NCBI GenBank assembly: GCA_035063885.1
Contig: JAPSFM010000077.1
Location: 1-25,089 of the forward strand
Reading direction: 5' to 3'
Length of the DNA: 25,089 nucleotides
From: CAADGY01 sp900696665
GTDB lineage: Bacteria; Acidobacteriota; Terriglobia; Bryobacterales; Bryobacteraceae
Below are positions 14,698 through 22,955 of this stretch, in pieces. How positions within the stretch are numbered: position 1 is the first letter of the stretch; every line of letters starts with the position of its first letter. The translations under genes were made by a program, and so were the position numbers. Under the pieces are notes generated by a model that worked only from the letters and a program-made list of their open reading frames with translations, did not search any database and was not told the DNA's origin.

Positions 14698-17177
14698 GTG
14701 TAATTGCAGTTGCCGCAACGGTAGCTTTCTGTGCTCTTGGAGCAACGGAAGCGCGGGGGACGGGCGTGTTGGCAGGCCGTGTCGTCAACGAGAACAGCGC
14801 CCCGGTGCATGGCGCGCGTATAGCGGTCCGGCTCCTTCCTTCGGGAAACATCCTATGCGAGACCACTTCGGATGCAGCCGGAGCGTTCTCCTGTGAAACT
14901 CCGGGAGCGGGCACGTATTCCGTCAGCGTTCAGCTTGAAGGCTTCTTCCGGCTGGACCATCAGGTGGTCAGCTTGTCCGAGAGCGGGAGTGAGGCAACTT
15001 TTGTTCTGAACCCGTTACGCGAAGTTTTCGAATCTGTGACCGTGGCCGCCCCCTCTCCCGTCGTGGATCCGGAAGACCCGCAATCCCTGCAAAACGTCTC
15101 CGGAGCCGAACTCCTCGCTGTTCCGTATCCGAATACCAATAATCTGAAGAACGCGCTGCATATTGTACCGGGCGTTGTACGTGATGCTTCCGGAGGCATA
15201 CATCTCAGCGGCGGCGCGGAAAGCCAGGCGCTCTACACGTTGAACGGATTCAACGTCGGCGACCCGCTCACCGGGACTTTCGAAACTCGCATCGGCGTGG
15301 AGGCCGTGCAATCGTTGCAGGTGTCCAGCAGCCGCTATTCGGCCGAATATGGCAAAGGGTCCGCCGGCGTACTCGCGATCAACACTACTACCGGGGATGA
15401 CAAATTCCGCTACACGGCCACAAACTTTCTGCCGGGCGTGGAAACCCACAAGGGGATTTTTATCGGCAACTGGACACCCCGGTTCGGACTATCCGGACCC
15501 ATCCGCCGGGGGCGCATCTGGTTTTCGGACACTCTCAGCATCGTCTACGACAAGCGCGTGGTGGAGGACCTTCCAAAAGGCCAGGACCGCACATCCAGTT
15601 GGAGGCTCAGCAACCTCATCACCAGCCAGGTAAACCTGTCTCCATCGAACATTATTCATACCAGTTTCCTGGGGAACTACTGGAATGCGCCCCGCACGGG
15701 ACTGGGAGTGCTCGCCCCCATCGAAACCACGGTAGATCGCCGTACACGGCAATGGTTTTATTCCTTCAAAGATCAGATTTACTTCCAGCGAGGCGCGCTG
15801 ATGGAGTTCGGCTACGCAGCCAACCGGACATTCGGCAGGGAGATACCGCAGGGACGCGGAATGTTCCTGCTGACACCGGAGGGCATGAGAGGCTACAACT
15901 TTATCGATGCGATGCGCAGCGCGGGCCGGGATCAGTGGCTTGCGAATATGTTCCTTCCACGGAGTTCCGGCCACCAGATGAAAACTGGAATCGATATCAA
16001 CCGGCTTCAATACCAGCAGGATGTCCACCGCACCGGCATCGAATATCTCCGGCCGGACGGCATCCCTTTGAGGCGGACGGTTTTTGGCGGGAATGGCGCA
16101 TTCGTCCGCTCCGCCTGGGAAGCGGCCGCCTACGTACAGGACACCTGGCGGGTGCGGCCCGGAATTGTGCTGGAATTGGGTCTGCGAAGCGACTGGGACT
16201 CCATTCTGCACAACTATAACTTCTCTCCACGCGCGGCGTTCGCCTGGTCGCCAAGAGGATGGGAGAATACCAAAATCTCGGGCGGCTACGCCATCATATA
16301 CGACGCAACCAACCTGCGCCTCTTCACGAGACCGCTGGATCAGTACTCCCTGGCGACTACTTTTAACCCGGATGGCTCCGTTCTTCGCGGACCCGCCCTC
16401 TCGCTTTACACAATCGGCAATTACAATCTGCGTTCGCCGCGGTACGCCCAATGGAGCCTCGGCTTGGCGCAACAACTACCATCGGGCTTCTCATTGCGAG
16501 TCGATCTCCTGCGGAAACGTGGAAGGGAAGGCTTGACTTACATGGATCTGACCGGCGGCGGGGCGCCATTACCCAATGCCGTGCCATACCGCATCCCGGC
16601 GCCCGAAGCATATGACGTCGATAGCATCTATACTCTCAGCAACATGCGCAGGGATGCCTTCGATTCGGTGGAGTTTTCCATACGGCAGGTTCTGGCTGGG
16701 CAATATGAATGGATGGCCAGCTATGTACGGTCAAGGGCGCTATCCAACGCCGTGGTGGATGTTAACATCGACGACCCCATCCTGGTCTCCGATAATGCCG
16801 GACCGATGCCATGGGATACGCCGCACCGTTTTCTCAGTTGGGGGTACCTGCCCCTGCCATTCAAGAACTGGGCGGCGGCTTATCTTCTGGAATGGAGAAC
16901 CGGGTTCCCTTTCTCCGTTGTCAGCGCCGATGGCGCTTACACCGGTGGATTGAACACCCAGCGCTTTCCCCAATTCTTCGAGCTGAATCTCCACCTGGAA
17001 CGGCGTTTCGTATTAATGGGCCACAAGATCGCGATCCGCGGCGGGCTCAACAACGTCACCAACCACAGAAACTACGACACCGTCAACAGCAACATCGCTT
17101 CGGCCGACTTTATGCGGTATTACGGCGGACAGCGGCGCGCGTTGAATTTCCGCATTAGGTGGTTGGGACGGCTCTGA
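14691..17177 (+). CDS. TonB-dependent receptor with N-terminal carboxypeptidase-regulatory-like domain
   Basis: 828 residues from GTG 14691; an in-frame TTG at 14685 is an alternative. Signal peptide MRSVIAVAATVAFCALGATEARG, then a carboxypeptidase-regulatory-like fold (about 25-100: GVLAGRVVNENSAPVHGARI, TSDAAGAFSCETPGAGTYSV), a plug domain (about 115-235, with LKNALHIVPGVV and YSAEYGKGSAGVL) and a beta-barrel with many YxF/W strands to the C-terminus (LNFRIRWLGRL). This is the large outer-membrane transporter type abundant in Acidobacteriota, usually for oligosaccharides or other bulky nutrients. At 828 residues it is shorter than many such receptors (often above 1000). No TonB/ExbBD genes or SusD-like partner are in the window. 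Confidence 0.88.
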   Translation: MRSVIAVAATVAFCALGATEARGTGVLAGRVVNENSAPVHGARIAVRLLPSGNILCETTSDAAGAFSCETPGAGTYSVSVQLEGFFRLDHQVVSLSESGSEATFVLNPLREVFESVTVAAPSPVVDPEDPQSLQNVSGAELLAVPYPNTNNLKNALHIVPGVVRDASGGIHLSGGAESQALYTLNGFNVGDPLTGTFETRIGVEAVQSLQVSSSRYSAEYGKGSAGVLAINTTTGDDKFRYTATNFLPGVETHKGIFIGNWTPRFGLSGPIRRGRIWFSDTLSIVYDKRVVEDLPKGQDRTSSWRLSNLITSQVNLSPSNIIHTSFLGNYWNAPRTGLGVLAPIETTVDRRTRQWFYSFKDQIYFQRGALMEFGYAANRTFGREIPQGRGMFLLTPEGMRGYNFIDAMRSAGRDQWLANMFLPRSSGHQMKTGIDINRLQYQQDVHRTGIEYLRPDGIPLRRTVFGGNGAFVRSAWEAAAYVQDTWRVRPGIVLELGLRSDWDSILHNYNFSPRAAFAWSPRGWENTKISGGYAIIYDATNLRLFTRPLDQYSLATTFNPDGSVLRGPALSLYTIGNYNLRSPRYAQWSLGLAQQLPSGFSLRVDLLRKRGREGLTYMDLTGGGAPLPNAVPYRIPAPEAYDVDSIYTLSNMRRDAFDSVEFSIRQVLAGQYEWMASYVRSRALSNAVVDVNIDDPILVSDNAGPMPWDTPHRFLSWGYLPLPFKNWAAAYLLEWRTGFPFSVVSADGAYTGGLNTQRFPQFFELNLHLERRFVLMGHKIAIRGGLNNVTNHRNYDTVNSNIASADFMRYYGGQRRALNFRIRWLGRL

Positions 17178-17230
17178 CGAATAGCCCCATCGTTAATTTC
17201 ATCAACCGTCCCGAACCTTTTTGATTTTGC

Positions 17231-17260
17231 TCCGTCTCTTCTCACCAGAGAGGGGACGGA
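17231..17260 (+). promoter_or_regulatory. Hairpin covering the ribosome-binding site of the TPR gene
   Basis: Arms 17231-17243 and 17248-17260 pair over 13 bp (11 Watson-Crick and two G-U) around a 4-nt ACCA loop. The 3' arm holds the purine-rich GAGAGGGG that would be the Shine-Dalgarno site and ends on the base before ATG 17261. As RNA it would hide the ribosome site. As DNA it is a 13-bp imperfect dyad that could be an operator. It has no following T-run, so it is not a terminator. Confidence 0.6.
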
Positions 17261-18274
17261 ATGCGACTACTGGCAACGGCGGTCCTGACGTTCACGATAG
17301 CGGGCGTGATCTGTTATGCGCTCCCACAGGAAACCGTGGAATCCGGGGCGCCTGCCGATAGCGCCTGGAGAAAGCACTTTGATGCTGCAATGCCACTTAG
17401 TGCTGCCGGCGACTATCAGGCGGCCAAAGCACACCTCGAGACAGCGTGGCGGCGATTGAAAGACATTAAACCTCAGGATCTCCGGCACGTCACCGTACTG
17501 AACAATCTCGGCTCCACGCACGAGCGGCTGGGGGCATATAACGATGCGGAGCGCTGTTATCGCGAGGCCTTGAAGATTCGGGCGGCGCTTGCGGAGAAGG
17601 AGCGGGAGAACTTCACCTGGCTCCTCAGCAACTATGCGGGCTTGCTGGTCAAGAAGGGAAACTATAAACGAGCAGAAGCCATATATCACGAATCGCTGGA
17701 AGTGCTGATTCGCACCGCCGGTCCAATTCACGCAGATGTGGCCGGCATATACAACAATCTCTCTGAACTGGAATTTTTGCGTGGAAATAAGAAAGAGGCC
17801 GCCAGACTTCTTGAGCAAGCCAGGTCTGTGGCGGAACAGGCAATCGGACCCAACCACGTCTCCGTGGCAGCGATCCTGAATAATCAGTCTGTGCTCTATG
17901 AAGATGAGGGGAGGTTTGATATGGCTGACGCGGCGCTTCAAAGGGCGCTTGAGATCTGGCGTCAGGCGTCAGGGCCCGATCATCCCGCCACTATCCGCAT
18001 CGTGAACAATCTTGCACTTCTGCGGTTTCATCAACGCCGCTTCGAAGAAGCGGACGAGTTTCTTGCCGCGGCGATCCGTGCGGCGGAACAGAAGCTGGGG
18101 AAGAACCATCCCGACCTGGGCTTACTGTGGAGCAATCGGGCGGTCGTGCTCCGAAAATTGAAGCAAAAAAGTCAGGCGCAGGCCGCTGAAGCAAGGGCTA
18201 CGGACATCCTGGGCCGGGACGCATCGCACACCTTCCGCCGGCACACGGTCGATATTCGGGATCTGTGGAGATGA
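17261..18274 (+). CDS. Exported tetratricopeptide-repeat protein
   Basis: 337 residues. N-terminal hydrophobic signal (MRLLATAVLTFTIAGVICYA) followed by about six TPR units from residue 40 to 310. Several are the 42-residue kinesin-light-chain kind, seen in recurring NNL/NNQ cores and A-ERCYREALKIR, AEAIYHESLEVL, ADAALQRALEIW and ADEFLAAAIRAAE helices separated by GPxH or GKNHPD turns. TPR arrays are protein-binding scaffolds; no enzymatic domain is present and the partner is unknown. The gene lies 83 bp after the receptor gene, and its start is enclosed in a strong hairpin. It converges with gpmA. Confidence 0.85.
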   Translation: MRLLATAVLTFTIAGVICYALPQETVESGAPADSAWRKHFDAAMPLSAAGDYQAAKAHLETAWRRLKDIKPQDLRHVTVLNNLGSTHERLGAYNDAERCYREALKIRAALAEKERENFTWLLSNYAGLLVKKGNYKRAEAIYHESLEVLIRTAGPIHADVAGIYNNLSELEFLRGNKKEAARLLEQARSVAEQAIGPNHVSVAAILNNQSVLYEDEGRFDMADAALQRALEIWRQASGPDHPATIRIVNNLALLRFHQRRFEEADEFLAAAIRAAEQKLGKNHPDLGLLWSNRAVVLRKLKQKSQAQAAEARATDILGRDASHTFRRHTVDIRDLWR

Positions 18275-18309
18275 AAAAGCCGCTGGAGGACGGAGCGCGG
18301 GCTCCGTCC
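18274..18309 (-). terminator. Hairpin between TPR gene and gpmA, probable terminator
   Basis: GGACGGAGC (18288-18296) and GCTCCGTCC (18301-18309) form a perfect 9-bp GC-rich stem with a 4-nt loop. On the minus strand, after gpmA, five T residues follow 9 nt beyond the stem. This is a loose fit to an intrinsic terminator. It may act on both converging transcripts. Confidence 0.5.
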
Positions 18310-18317
18310 CGGCACCG

Positions 18318-19064
18318 CTATTTCTTCTTGCCCTGATTGGCGACGGCTTCCATCGCCTTCCTGACTTTCTCGGGATCACCGAGATAGTAGCTTCTAATCG
18401 GTTTCAAATTGTCTTCAAGCTCGTAAACCAGGGGCATGCCCGTGGGGATATTCAGCTCGAGAATGTCTTTGTCCGAGATATTGTCCAGGTATTTCACCAG
18501 TGCGCGAAGGCTGTTGCCGTGTGCTGCGATGATGACGCGGCGTCCGCTCATCACATCGGGAGCAATCACTTCGTGCCAATGAGGGATGAACCGGTTGACG
18601 GTATCTTTCAGGCACTCGGCGAGTGGCAGCTCCTGTTCTGGTATACCGCTGTAGCGTGGATCGTTGCCCGGGTAGCGTGAATCGCTTTTTTCCAGCCTGG
18701 GCGGTGGAATATCGTAGCTGCGGCGCCAGATCTTAACCTGGTCTTCACCGAACTTTGCGGCCGTTTCTCCTTTGTCCAGGCCTTGCAGCGCCCCGTAATG
18801 GCGCTCGTTCAAACGCCAGGAACGGTGAACTGGAATCCACATCAAATCCATCGCATCGAGCGCGATCCACAACGTCCGGATGGCACGCTTGAGAACGGAA
18901 GTATACGCCACGTCAAACTCAAGGCCCGCTTCCTTCATAGCGCGCGCGCCTTCCAGGGCTTCCTGTCTGCCCTTTTCCGTCAGGTCGACATCGGTCCACC
19001 CGGTGAAGCGATTCTCTTTGTTCCAGATGCTTTCTCCGTGACGGAGCAACACCAGCTTCTTCAT
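18318..19064 (-). CDS. gpmA: 2,3-bisphosphoglycerate-dependent phosphoglycerate mutase
   Basis: 248 residues, the full length of the cofactor-dependent enzyme that interconverts 3- and 2-phosphoglycerate. Active-site residues visible: phosphorylated His9 in LRHGES, Glu87 in NERHYG, and His182 in AAHGNS; also FTGWTDVDLTEKG and WRRSYDIPPP. The ribosome site AGGAGA overlaps the enolase stop codon, and the start is 9 bp after it, so the two consecutive glycolytic enzymes are translated from one message. It is the last gene of the seven-gene minus-strand run, followed by the hairpin at 18288-18309. Confidence 0.97.
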   Translation of the reverse strand: MKKLVLLRHGESIWNKENRFTGWTDVDLTEKGRQEALEGARAMKEAGLEFDVAYTSVLKRAIRTLWIALDAMDLMWIPVHRSWRLNERHYGALQGLDKGETAAKFGEDQVKIWRRSYDIPPPRLEKSDSRYPGNDPRYSGIPEQELPLAECLKDTVNRFIPHWHEVIAPDVMSGRRVIIAAHGNSLRALVKYLDNISDKDILELNIPTGMPLVYELEDNLKPIRSYYLGDPEKVRKAMEAVANQGKKK

Positions 19065-19073
19065 GCGTATCTC

Positions 19074-20369
19074 CTAACCCACCTTCTGGCGGAAGGCATT
19101 TCTGCCGGCGAATTTGGCGCTGGGGCCAAGCTCCTGCTCTATCCTGAGCAACTGGTTGTACTTCGCAATGCGGTCCGTGCGGCTCGCCGATCCGGTCTTG
19201 ATCTGGCCCGCGCAGGTGGCCACGGCGAGATCGGCGATAAATGCATCCTCGGTCTCGCCGGAACGGTGGGACACCATTGAGGTATAACCAGCGCCCGCGG
19301 CCATCTGCATCGCATCGAGAGTCTCGGTAAGGGTCCCGATCTGGTTCACTTTGATGAGAATGGAATTGGCGATGCCTTCCGAAATGCCGCGCGAGAGCCG
19401 TTCCACGTTCGTCACGAACAGATCGTCGCCCACAAGCTGGATCCGGGCTCCTAACGCCTCGGTCAACAGCTTCCAACCTTTCCAATCGTCCTCGGCCATG
19501 CCGTCCTCAATGGAGATGATCGGATACTGGCGAACCCAATCGGACCAGAACTCGACCATTTGTTCGGAGGACCGCTCACTTTTATCGGACTTCTTAAAAA
19601 CGTACTTTCCTTTCGGCTTGTCGTAGAATTCGCTGGAAGCCGGATCGAGGGCGATGGCGATCTGTTCGCCTGGTTTGTAGCCGGCTTTGGTTATGGCCTC
19701 GAGCACTACTTCGAGGGCTTCGGCATTCGATTTCAGGTTCGGAGCGAATCCTCCCTCGTCACCCACGGAAGTCGAATAGCCTCGCTGTTTCAGCACGCCT
19801 TTCAGCGTATGAAACACTTCTGCCCCCATCCGCAAAGCATCCGAGAAACGCGAAGCGCCGTGGGGAGCGATCATGAATTCCTGCACATCCACAGAGTTGT
19901 CGGCGTGCGCGCCTCCGTTGAGGATGTTCATCATCGGTACCGGGAGAAGGGAGGCGGAGACGCCGCCCAGATAGCGGTAAAGGGGCGTCAGCTCGGAAGC
20001 AGCCGCTGCTCTGGCGGTGGCCATTGAGACAGCGAGCATCGCGTTCGCGCCCAGCCGCCCTTTATTGGATGTGCCGTCAAGCGCGATCATCTTGCGATCG
20101 ATTTCCGCCTGCGAGCTTGCGTCGAGTCCTTCGAGAGCCGGTGCGATCTCTTCGGCAATATTGCGGACAGCTTTCTGTGTGCCTTTACCGAGATAGCGGG
20201 ACTTGTCGCCGTCACGCAACTCCACGGCTTCGTGCTCACCCGTCGAAGCGCCCGAAGGGACTGCCGCCCGACCAATGCTGCCATCTTCAAGAATTACATC
20301 GGCTTCCACGGTTGGATTGCCGCGGGAATCCAGTATCTCTCTACCTATGATTTTGATAATTTCGACCAT
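19074..20369 (-). CDS. eno: Enolase
   Basis: 431 residues, standard length. It dehydrates 2-phosphoglycerate to phosphoenolpyruvate in the cytoplasm. Conserved elements: REILDSRGNPTVEADV, AVPSGASTGEHEAVELRDGD, NILNGGAHADNSVDVQEFMI, GDEGGFAPN with the general-acid Glu, metal ligands in LDPASSEFY, SIEDGMAEDDW and VGDDLFVTN, the base Lys in LIKVNQIGT, and the signature SHRSGETED. It sits between glgC (54 bp upstream) and gpmA (9 bp downstream) on the minus strand. Nothing unusual in the active site. Confidence 0.98.
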   Translation of the reverse strand: MVEIIKIIGREILDSRGNPTVEADVILEDGSIGRAAVPSGASTGEHEAVELRDGDKSRYLGKGTQKAVRNIAEEIAPALEGLDASSQAEIDRKMIALDGTSNKGRLGANAMLAVSMATARAAAASELTPLYRYLGGVSASLLPVPMMNILNGGAHADNSVDVQEFMIAPHGASRFSDALRMGAEVFHTLKGVLKQRGYSTSVGDEGGFAPNLKSNAEALEVVLEAITKAGYKPGEQIAIALDPASSEFYDKPKGKYVFKKSDKSERSSEQMVEFWSDWVRQYPIISIEDGMAEDDWKGWKLLTEALGARIQLVGDDLFVTNVERLSRGISEGIANSILIKVNQIGTLTETLDAMQMAAGAGYTSMVSHRSGETEDAFIADLAVATCAGQIKTGSASRTDRIAKYNQLLRIEQELGPSAKFAGRNAFRQKVG

Positions 20370-20423
20370 TTTGGATTTAACCTGTGTTTCAGAATGGATT
20401 GGGGAGTTCCAACTACCGAAACT

Positions 20424-21695
20424 CTATTGTTGCACACCGCCCAGCACCTTCTCCGACGCGCCCTCAGTCGCGTTGGCAAGGCTCTGTCGGGAGGGTACCA
20501 CCACGATCCCCGAATCGGTGACGGTGTAACCGCGGTCCCGGTCCGCCTGGATGTCGTATCCGATGACGCTCGATTCCGGCACAGTAACACCCTCATCCAC
20601 AATCGTGCGCCGGAGCCGGCTGTAGCGGCCGACCTGGGCGTTGGGCATCAGGATGGAACTCTCCACTTCGCAGTAGCTGTTGACGCGGACACCAGGACAC
20701 AGAATGCTGCGCACCACTCTGCCCCCGGAGACGATACAGCCCGGCGAGACCATCGAGTCGATGGCGACGCCCATTCTCCGGCCTTCCAAAGCGAATACGA
20801 ACTTCGCGGGCGGCTGCTGGATAAGTCTGGTCCGGATGGGCCACCGGATATCGTACAGGTTCAATTCCGGGGTGATGTTCACCAGATCCATGTTGGCTTC
20901 GTAGAACGCATCCAGGGTGCCGACATCGCGCCAGTATTTGGCGGTTTTGTCGTTGAGGTCGCGGAAATCGTAGGCAATCACCCGGGCGCGAGCCAGCCAC
21001 TTGGGGAGAATATCGTGTCCGAAGTCGTGCGAGGAATCGGGGTCTTCGGCGTCCTCCACCAGCGCCCGGACCAGCGTGGGCGTGTTGAACACATAAACAC
21101 CCATTGACCCGCTGATCATCTCCGGGTTGAAAATCGACCGTTTCGGGTTGCCGTGCTGCGGCTTCTCCTCGAACCCGATGATGCTGTAGTCGCGGTCGAT
21201 CTCCGTGACGCCGAACCGGCCGGCCTCCGACGGCGACATCTGTATCGTCGCAATGGTAATGTCGGCGCCATGCTGGCGGTGCCATTCGAGCATCGGGCCG
21301 TAATCCATCTTGTAGATGTGATCACCGGACAGGATCAGCGCCTGGTCCACGCGTTCATCGATGACGCTCTCGATGTTTTGATACACCGCATCAGCCGTCC
21401 CCAGGTACCAGTCTTCATGAATCCGCTTCATCGGCGGGACGATCTCGATAAACTCCCCGAGTTCGCTCGAAAGGAAATTCCACCCTTCCCGGACATGGCG
21501 GTTCAAATCGAGGGCCTTGTATTGAGTAAGAATGAATATTCTTCGAATGTCGGAGTTAATGCAGTTCGAGAGAGTGAAATCGATGATTCTATAGATGCCG
21601 CCGAACGGCACCGCGGGCTTGGCGGTGTGCCGGGTGAGAGGATGAAGTCGTTCACCCGCGCCCCCCGCGAGCAGAATAGCAATTACATTTTCCAT
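20424..21695 (-). CDS. glgC: Glucose-1-phosphate adenylyltransferase
   Basis: 423 residues from ATG 21695; the frame stays open to 21860 but the extra residues are not family-like and overlap rpiB. The enzyme makes ADP-glucose for glycogen synthesis. Motifs: ILLAGGAGERLHPLT (7-21), KPAVPFGGIYRIIDF, WYLGTADAVYQN (96-107), SGDHIYKMDY (123-132), FEEKP (175-179), SGSMGVYVF, and a C-terminal left-handed beta-helix (MVSPGCIVSGGRVVRSIL and on) used for allosteric control. The N-terminal GGAGERLHPLT keeps the pyrophosphorylase signature. The gene lies 37 bp after rpiB and 54 bp before eno. No other glycogen gene is in the window. Confidence 0.94.
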   Translation of the reverse strand: MENVIAILLAGGAGERLHPLTRHTAKPAVPFGGIYRIIDFTLSNCINSDIRRIFILTQYKALDLNRHVREGWNFLSSELGEFIEIVPPMKRIHEDWYLGTADAVYQNIESVIDERVDQALILSGDHIYKMDYGPMLEWHRQHGADITIATIQMSPSEAGRFGVTEIDRDYSIIGFEEKPQHGNPKRSIFNPEMISGSMGVYVFNTPTLVRALVEDAEDPDSSHDFGHDILPKWLARARVIAYDFRDLNDKTAKYWRDVGTLDAFYEANMDLVNITPELNLYDIRWPIRTRLIQQPPAKFVFALEGRRMGVAIDSMVSPGCIVSGGRVVRSILCPGVRVNSYCEVESSILMPNAQVGRYSRLRRTIVDEGVTVPESSVIGYDIQADRDRGYTVTDSGIVVVPSRQSLANATEGASEKVLGGVQQ

Positions 21696-21732
21696 CAGCC
21701 CAGACTTCAGTATAGAGTAGACACGCGAAAAA

Positions 21733-22191
21733 TCAGGATTTCCGGCTATATCGCGCTTCGATCTGCGAAATCTTGCCCAGCCGGCGGATGTGCCTCTGCT
21801 CGCCCGAGAAGCCAGCTCGAAGAAACGCCGCAACCAGTTCCCGCGCAAGCGCCGGCCCAATCACGCGCGCGCCCAGAACCAGCACGTTCATGTCGTCGTG
21901 CTCCACGCCCTGATGGGCGGAGTAAGTATCGTGACAGAGCCCCGCCCGAATGCCCGGAATTTTGTTTGCGGCGACAGATGCGCCAATGCCGCTGCCGCAG
22001 GAGAGCAGGCCGCGATCAGCGCGGCCTGCCGTTAACTCCAGCGCGAGCGCTTCGGCAAAATCAGGGTAATCCACCGGGTCGGCCGTATGGGTCCCGAGAT
22101 CCAGAATCTCGTGCCCCAACTCGCGAACATAGACGGCCAGGTCGTCCTTCATTGTGAAGCCGGCATGATCGGCAGCTATTGCAACACGCAT
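21733..22191 (-). CDS. rpiB: Ribose-5-phosphate isomerase B
   Basis: 152 residues from ATG 22191, with GGAGGAG upstream; a longer in-frame start at 22221 would add ten non-family residues. RpiB interconverts ribose 5-phosphate and ribulose 5-phosphate. Visible: IAADHAGF with Asp8 and His9, catalytic Cys65 in SCGSGIG, the phosphate loop KIPGIRAGLCHD, and His98 in VEHDDMNVLVLG. The last segment has DDMN where many members have NDAN, a mild variation. Some RpiB-like proteins act on allose or galactose phosphates, but Cys65, His98 and SGIG favour a true pentose isomerase. It follows the glycosyltransferase gene by 26 bp. Confidence 0.92.
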   Translation of the reverse strand: MRVAIAADHAGFTMKDDLAVYVRELGHEILDLGTHTADPVDYPDFAEALALELTAGRADRGLLSCGSGIGASVAANKIPGIRAGLCHDTYSAHQGVEHDDMNVLVLGARVIGPALARELVAAFLRAGFSGEQRHIRRLGKISQIEARYSRKS

Positions 22192-22217
22192 CAATCCCCC
22201 CACTCCTCCACAGCGCA

Positions 22218-22955
22218 TCAACTCATGTTGCGCGCTTTGGCGTATTTCAGGAAGTTATACATGGCAGCCATGTAGGCGATTGCCAGACCTTCATGACCAT
22301 CGAGAAATCCACGTTTCAAAACATAGGTATTGAAAAACGTCCAGGCCGGATCGAGCAGAAGATGCCTGTAGCCGACCGCGCGGCGCTCCGACACGATCTC
22401 CTGCGCGGCTAACGTGGTATAAGCATCCATGGTTTTCAGGTGCTCTGTCAGCGAGTCGCAAGTGAAATGCAGGAGATTGAACTTCAAATGTCCGGTAGTG
22501 CCGTTCACCTGTACGCTTTCATGTACGAAATCGCCAACCCAGAAAGATTTTCTACGATCGAAGAGCCGCACCTTCCGGTCCGGATACCAGCCGGAATGGA
22601 GTATCCAGCGCCCCAGGTATTGAGCGAGCCGCGGCATGGTGTAGGCATCGCACGTTGGTCCACTTTTTTTGAGCTGCCAGATCTCGGCTTCGAGCGCTTC
22701 GCTCAAAGCCTCATCCGCATCAATAGAGAGCACCCAGTCATTTGACGCCTGTTCCGATGCGTAGTTCTTTTGTCCGGCAAATCCGCGCCACGGGCTCTCG
22801 ACGACCCTTGCGCCCAGCTTGGCCGCAACCTCGACGGTCCGGTCGGTCGAGCCGCTGTCGATGACGACGATTTCGTCGCAACAACGGAGGCTCTCGATAG
22901 CCCGCGGGATCTTTCTCTCTTCGTTGAATGCGATCAGCGTGGCAGAGATTTTCAT
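22218..22955 (-). CDS. Family 2 glycosyltransferase (WaaE/KdtX-like)
   Basis: 245 residues with a GT-A fold: TLIAFNEERKIPRAIESL at the N-terminus, nucleotide-binding DSGSTDRT (33-40), and the metal-binding DADE (79-82). The middle reads YLGRWILHSGWYPDRKVRLFDRR followed by HESV, typical of the LPS-core glucosyltransferase WaaE/KdtX group and related envelope enzymes. The C-terminal FFNTYVLKRGFLDGHEGL and YNFLKYAKA are also in that group. The acceptor sugar cannot be inferred. The start codon directly follows the stop of the site-2 protease gene (TAGATG), so translation is likely coupled. Confidence 0.9.
   Translation of the reverse strand: MKISATLIAFNEERKIPRAIESLRCCDEIVVIDSGSTDRTVEVAAKLGARVVESPWRGFAGQKNYASEQASNDWVLSIDADEALSEALEAEIWQLKKSGPTCDAYTMPRLAQYLGRWILHSGWYPDRKVRLFDRRKSFWVGDFVHESVQVNGTTGHLKFNLLHFTCDSLTEHLKTMDAYTTLAAQEIVSERRAVGYRHLLLDPAWTFFNTYVLKRGFLDGHEGLAIAYMAAMYNFLKYAKARNMS

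Noticed and set aside
15489..16475. 328-codon minus-strand frame inside the TonB receptor
   Set aside because: The plus-strand receptor is continuous through it; no recognisable domain on the minus strand.
17231..17260. Hairpin as terminator of the receptor gene
   Set aside because: No T-run follows, and the stem ends directly on a start codon.
21153..22157. 334-codon plus-strand frame across glgC and rpiB
   Set aside because: Antisense to two canonical enzymes, with an Arg/Pro-rich low-complexity end.
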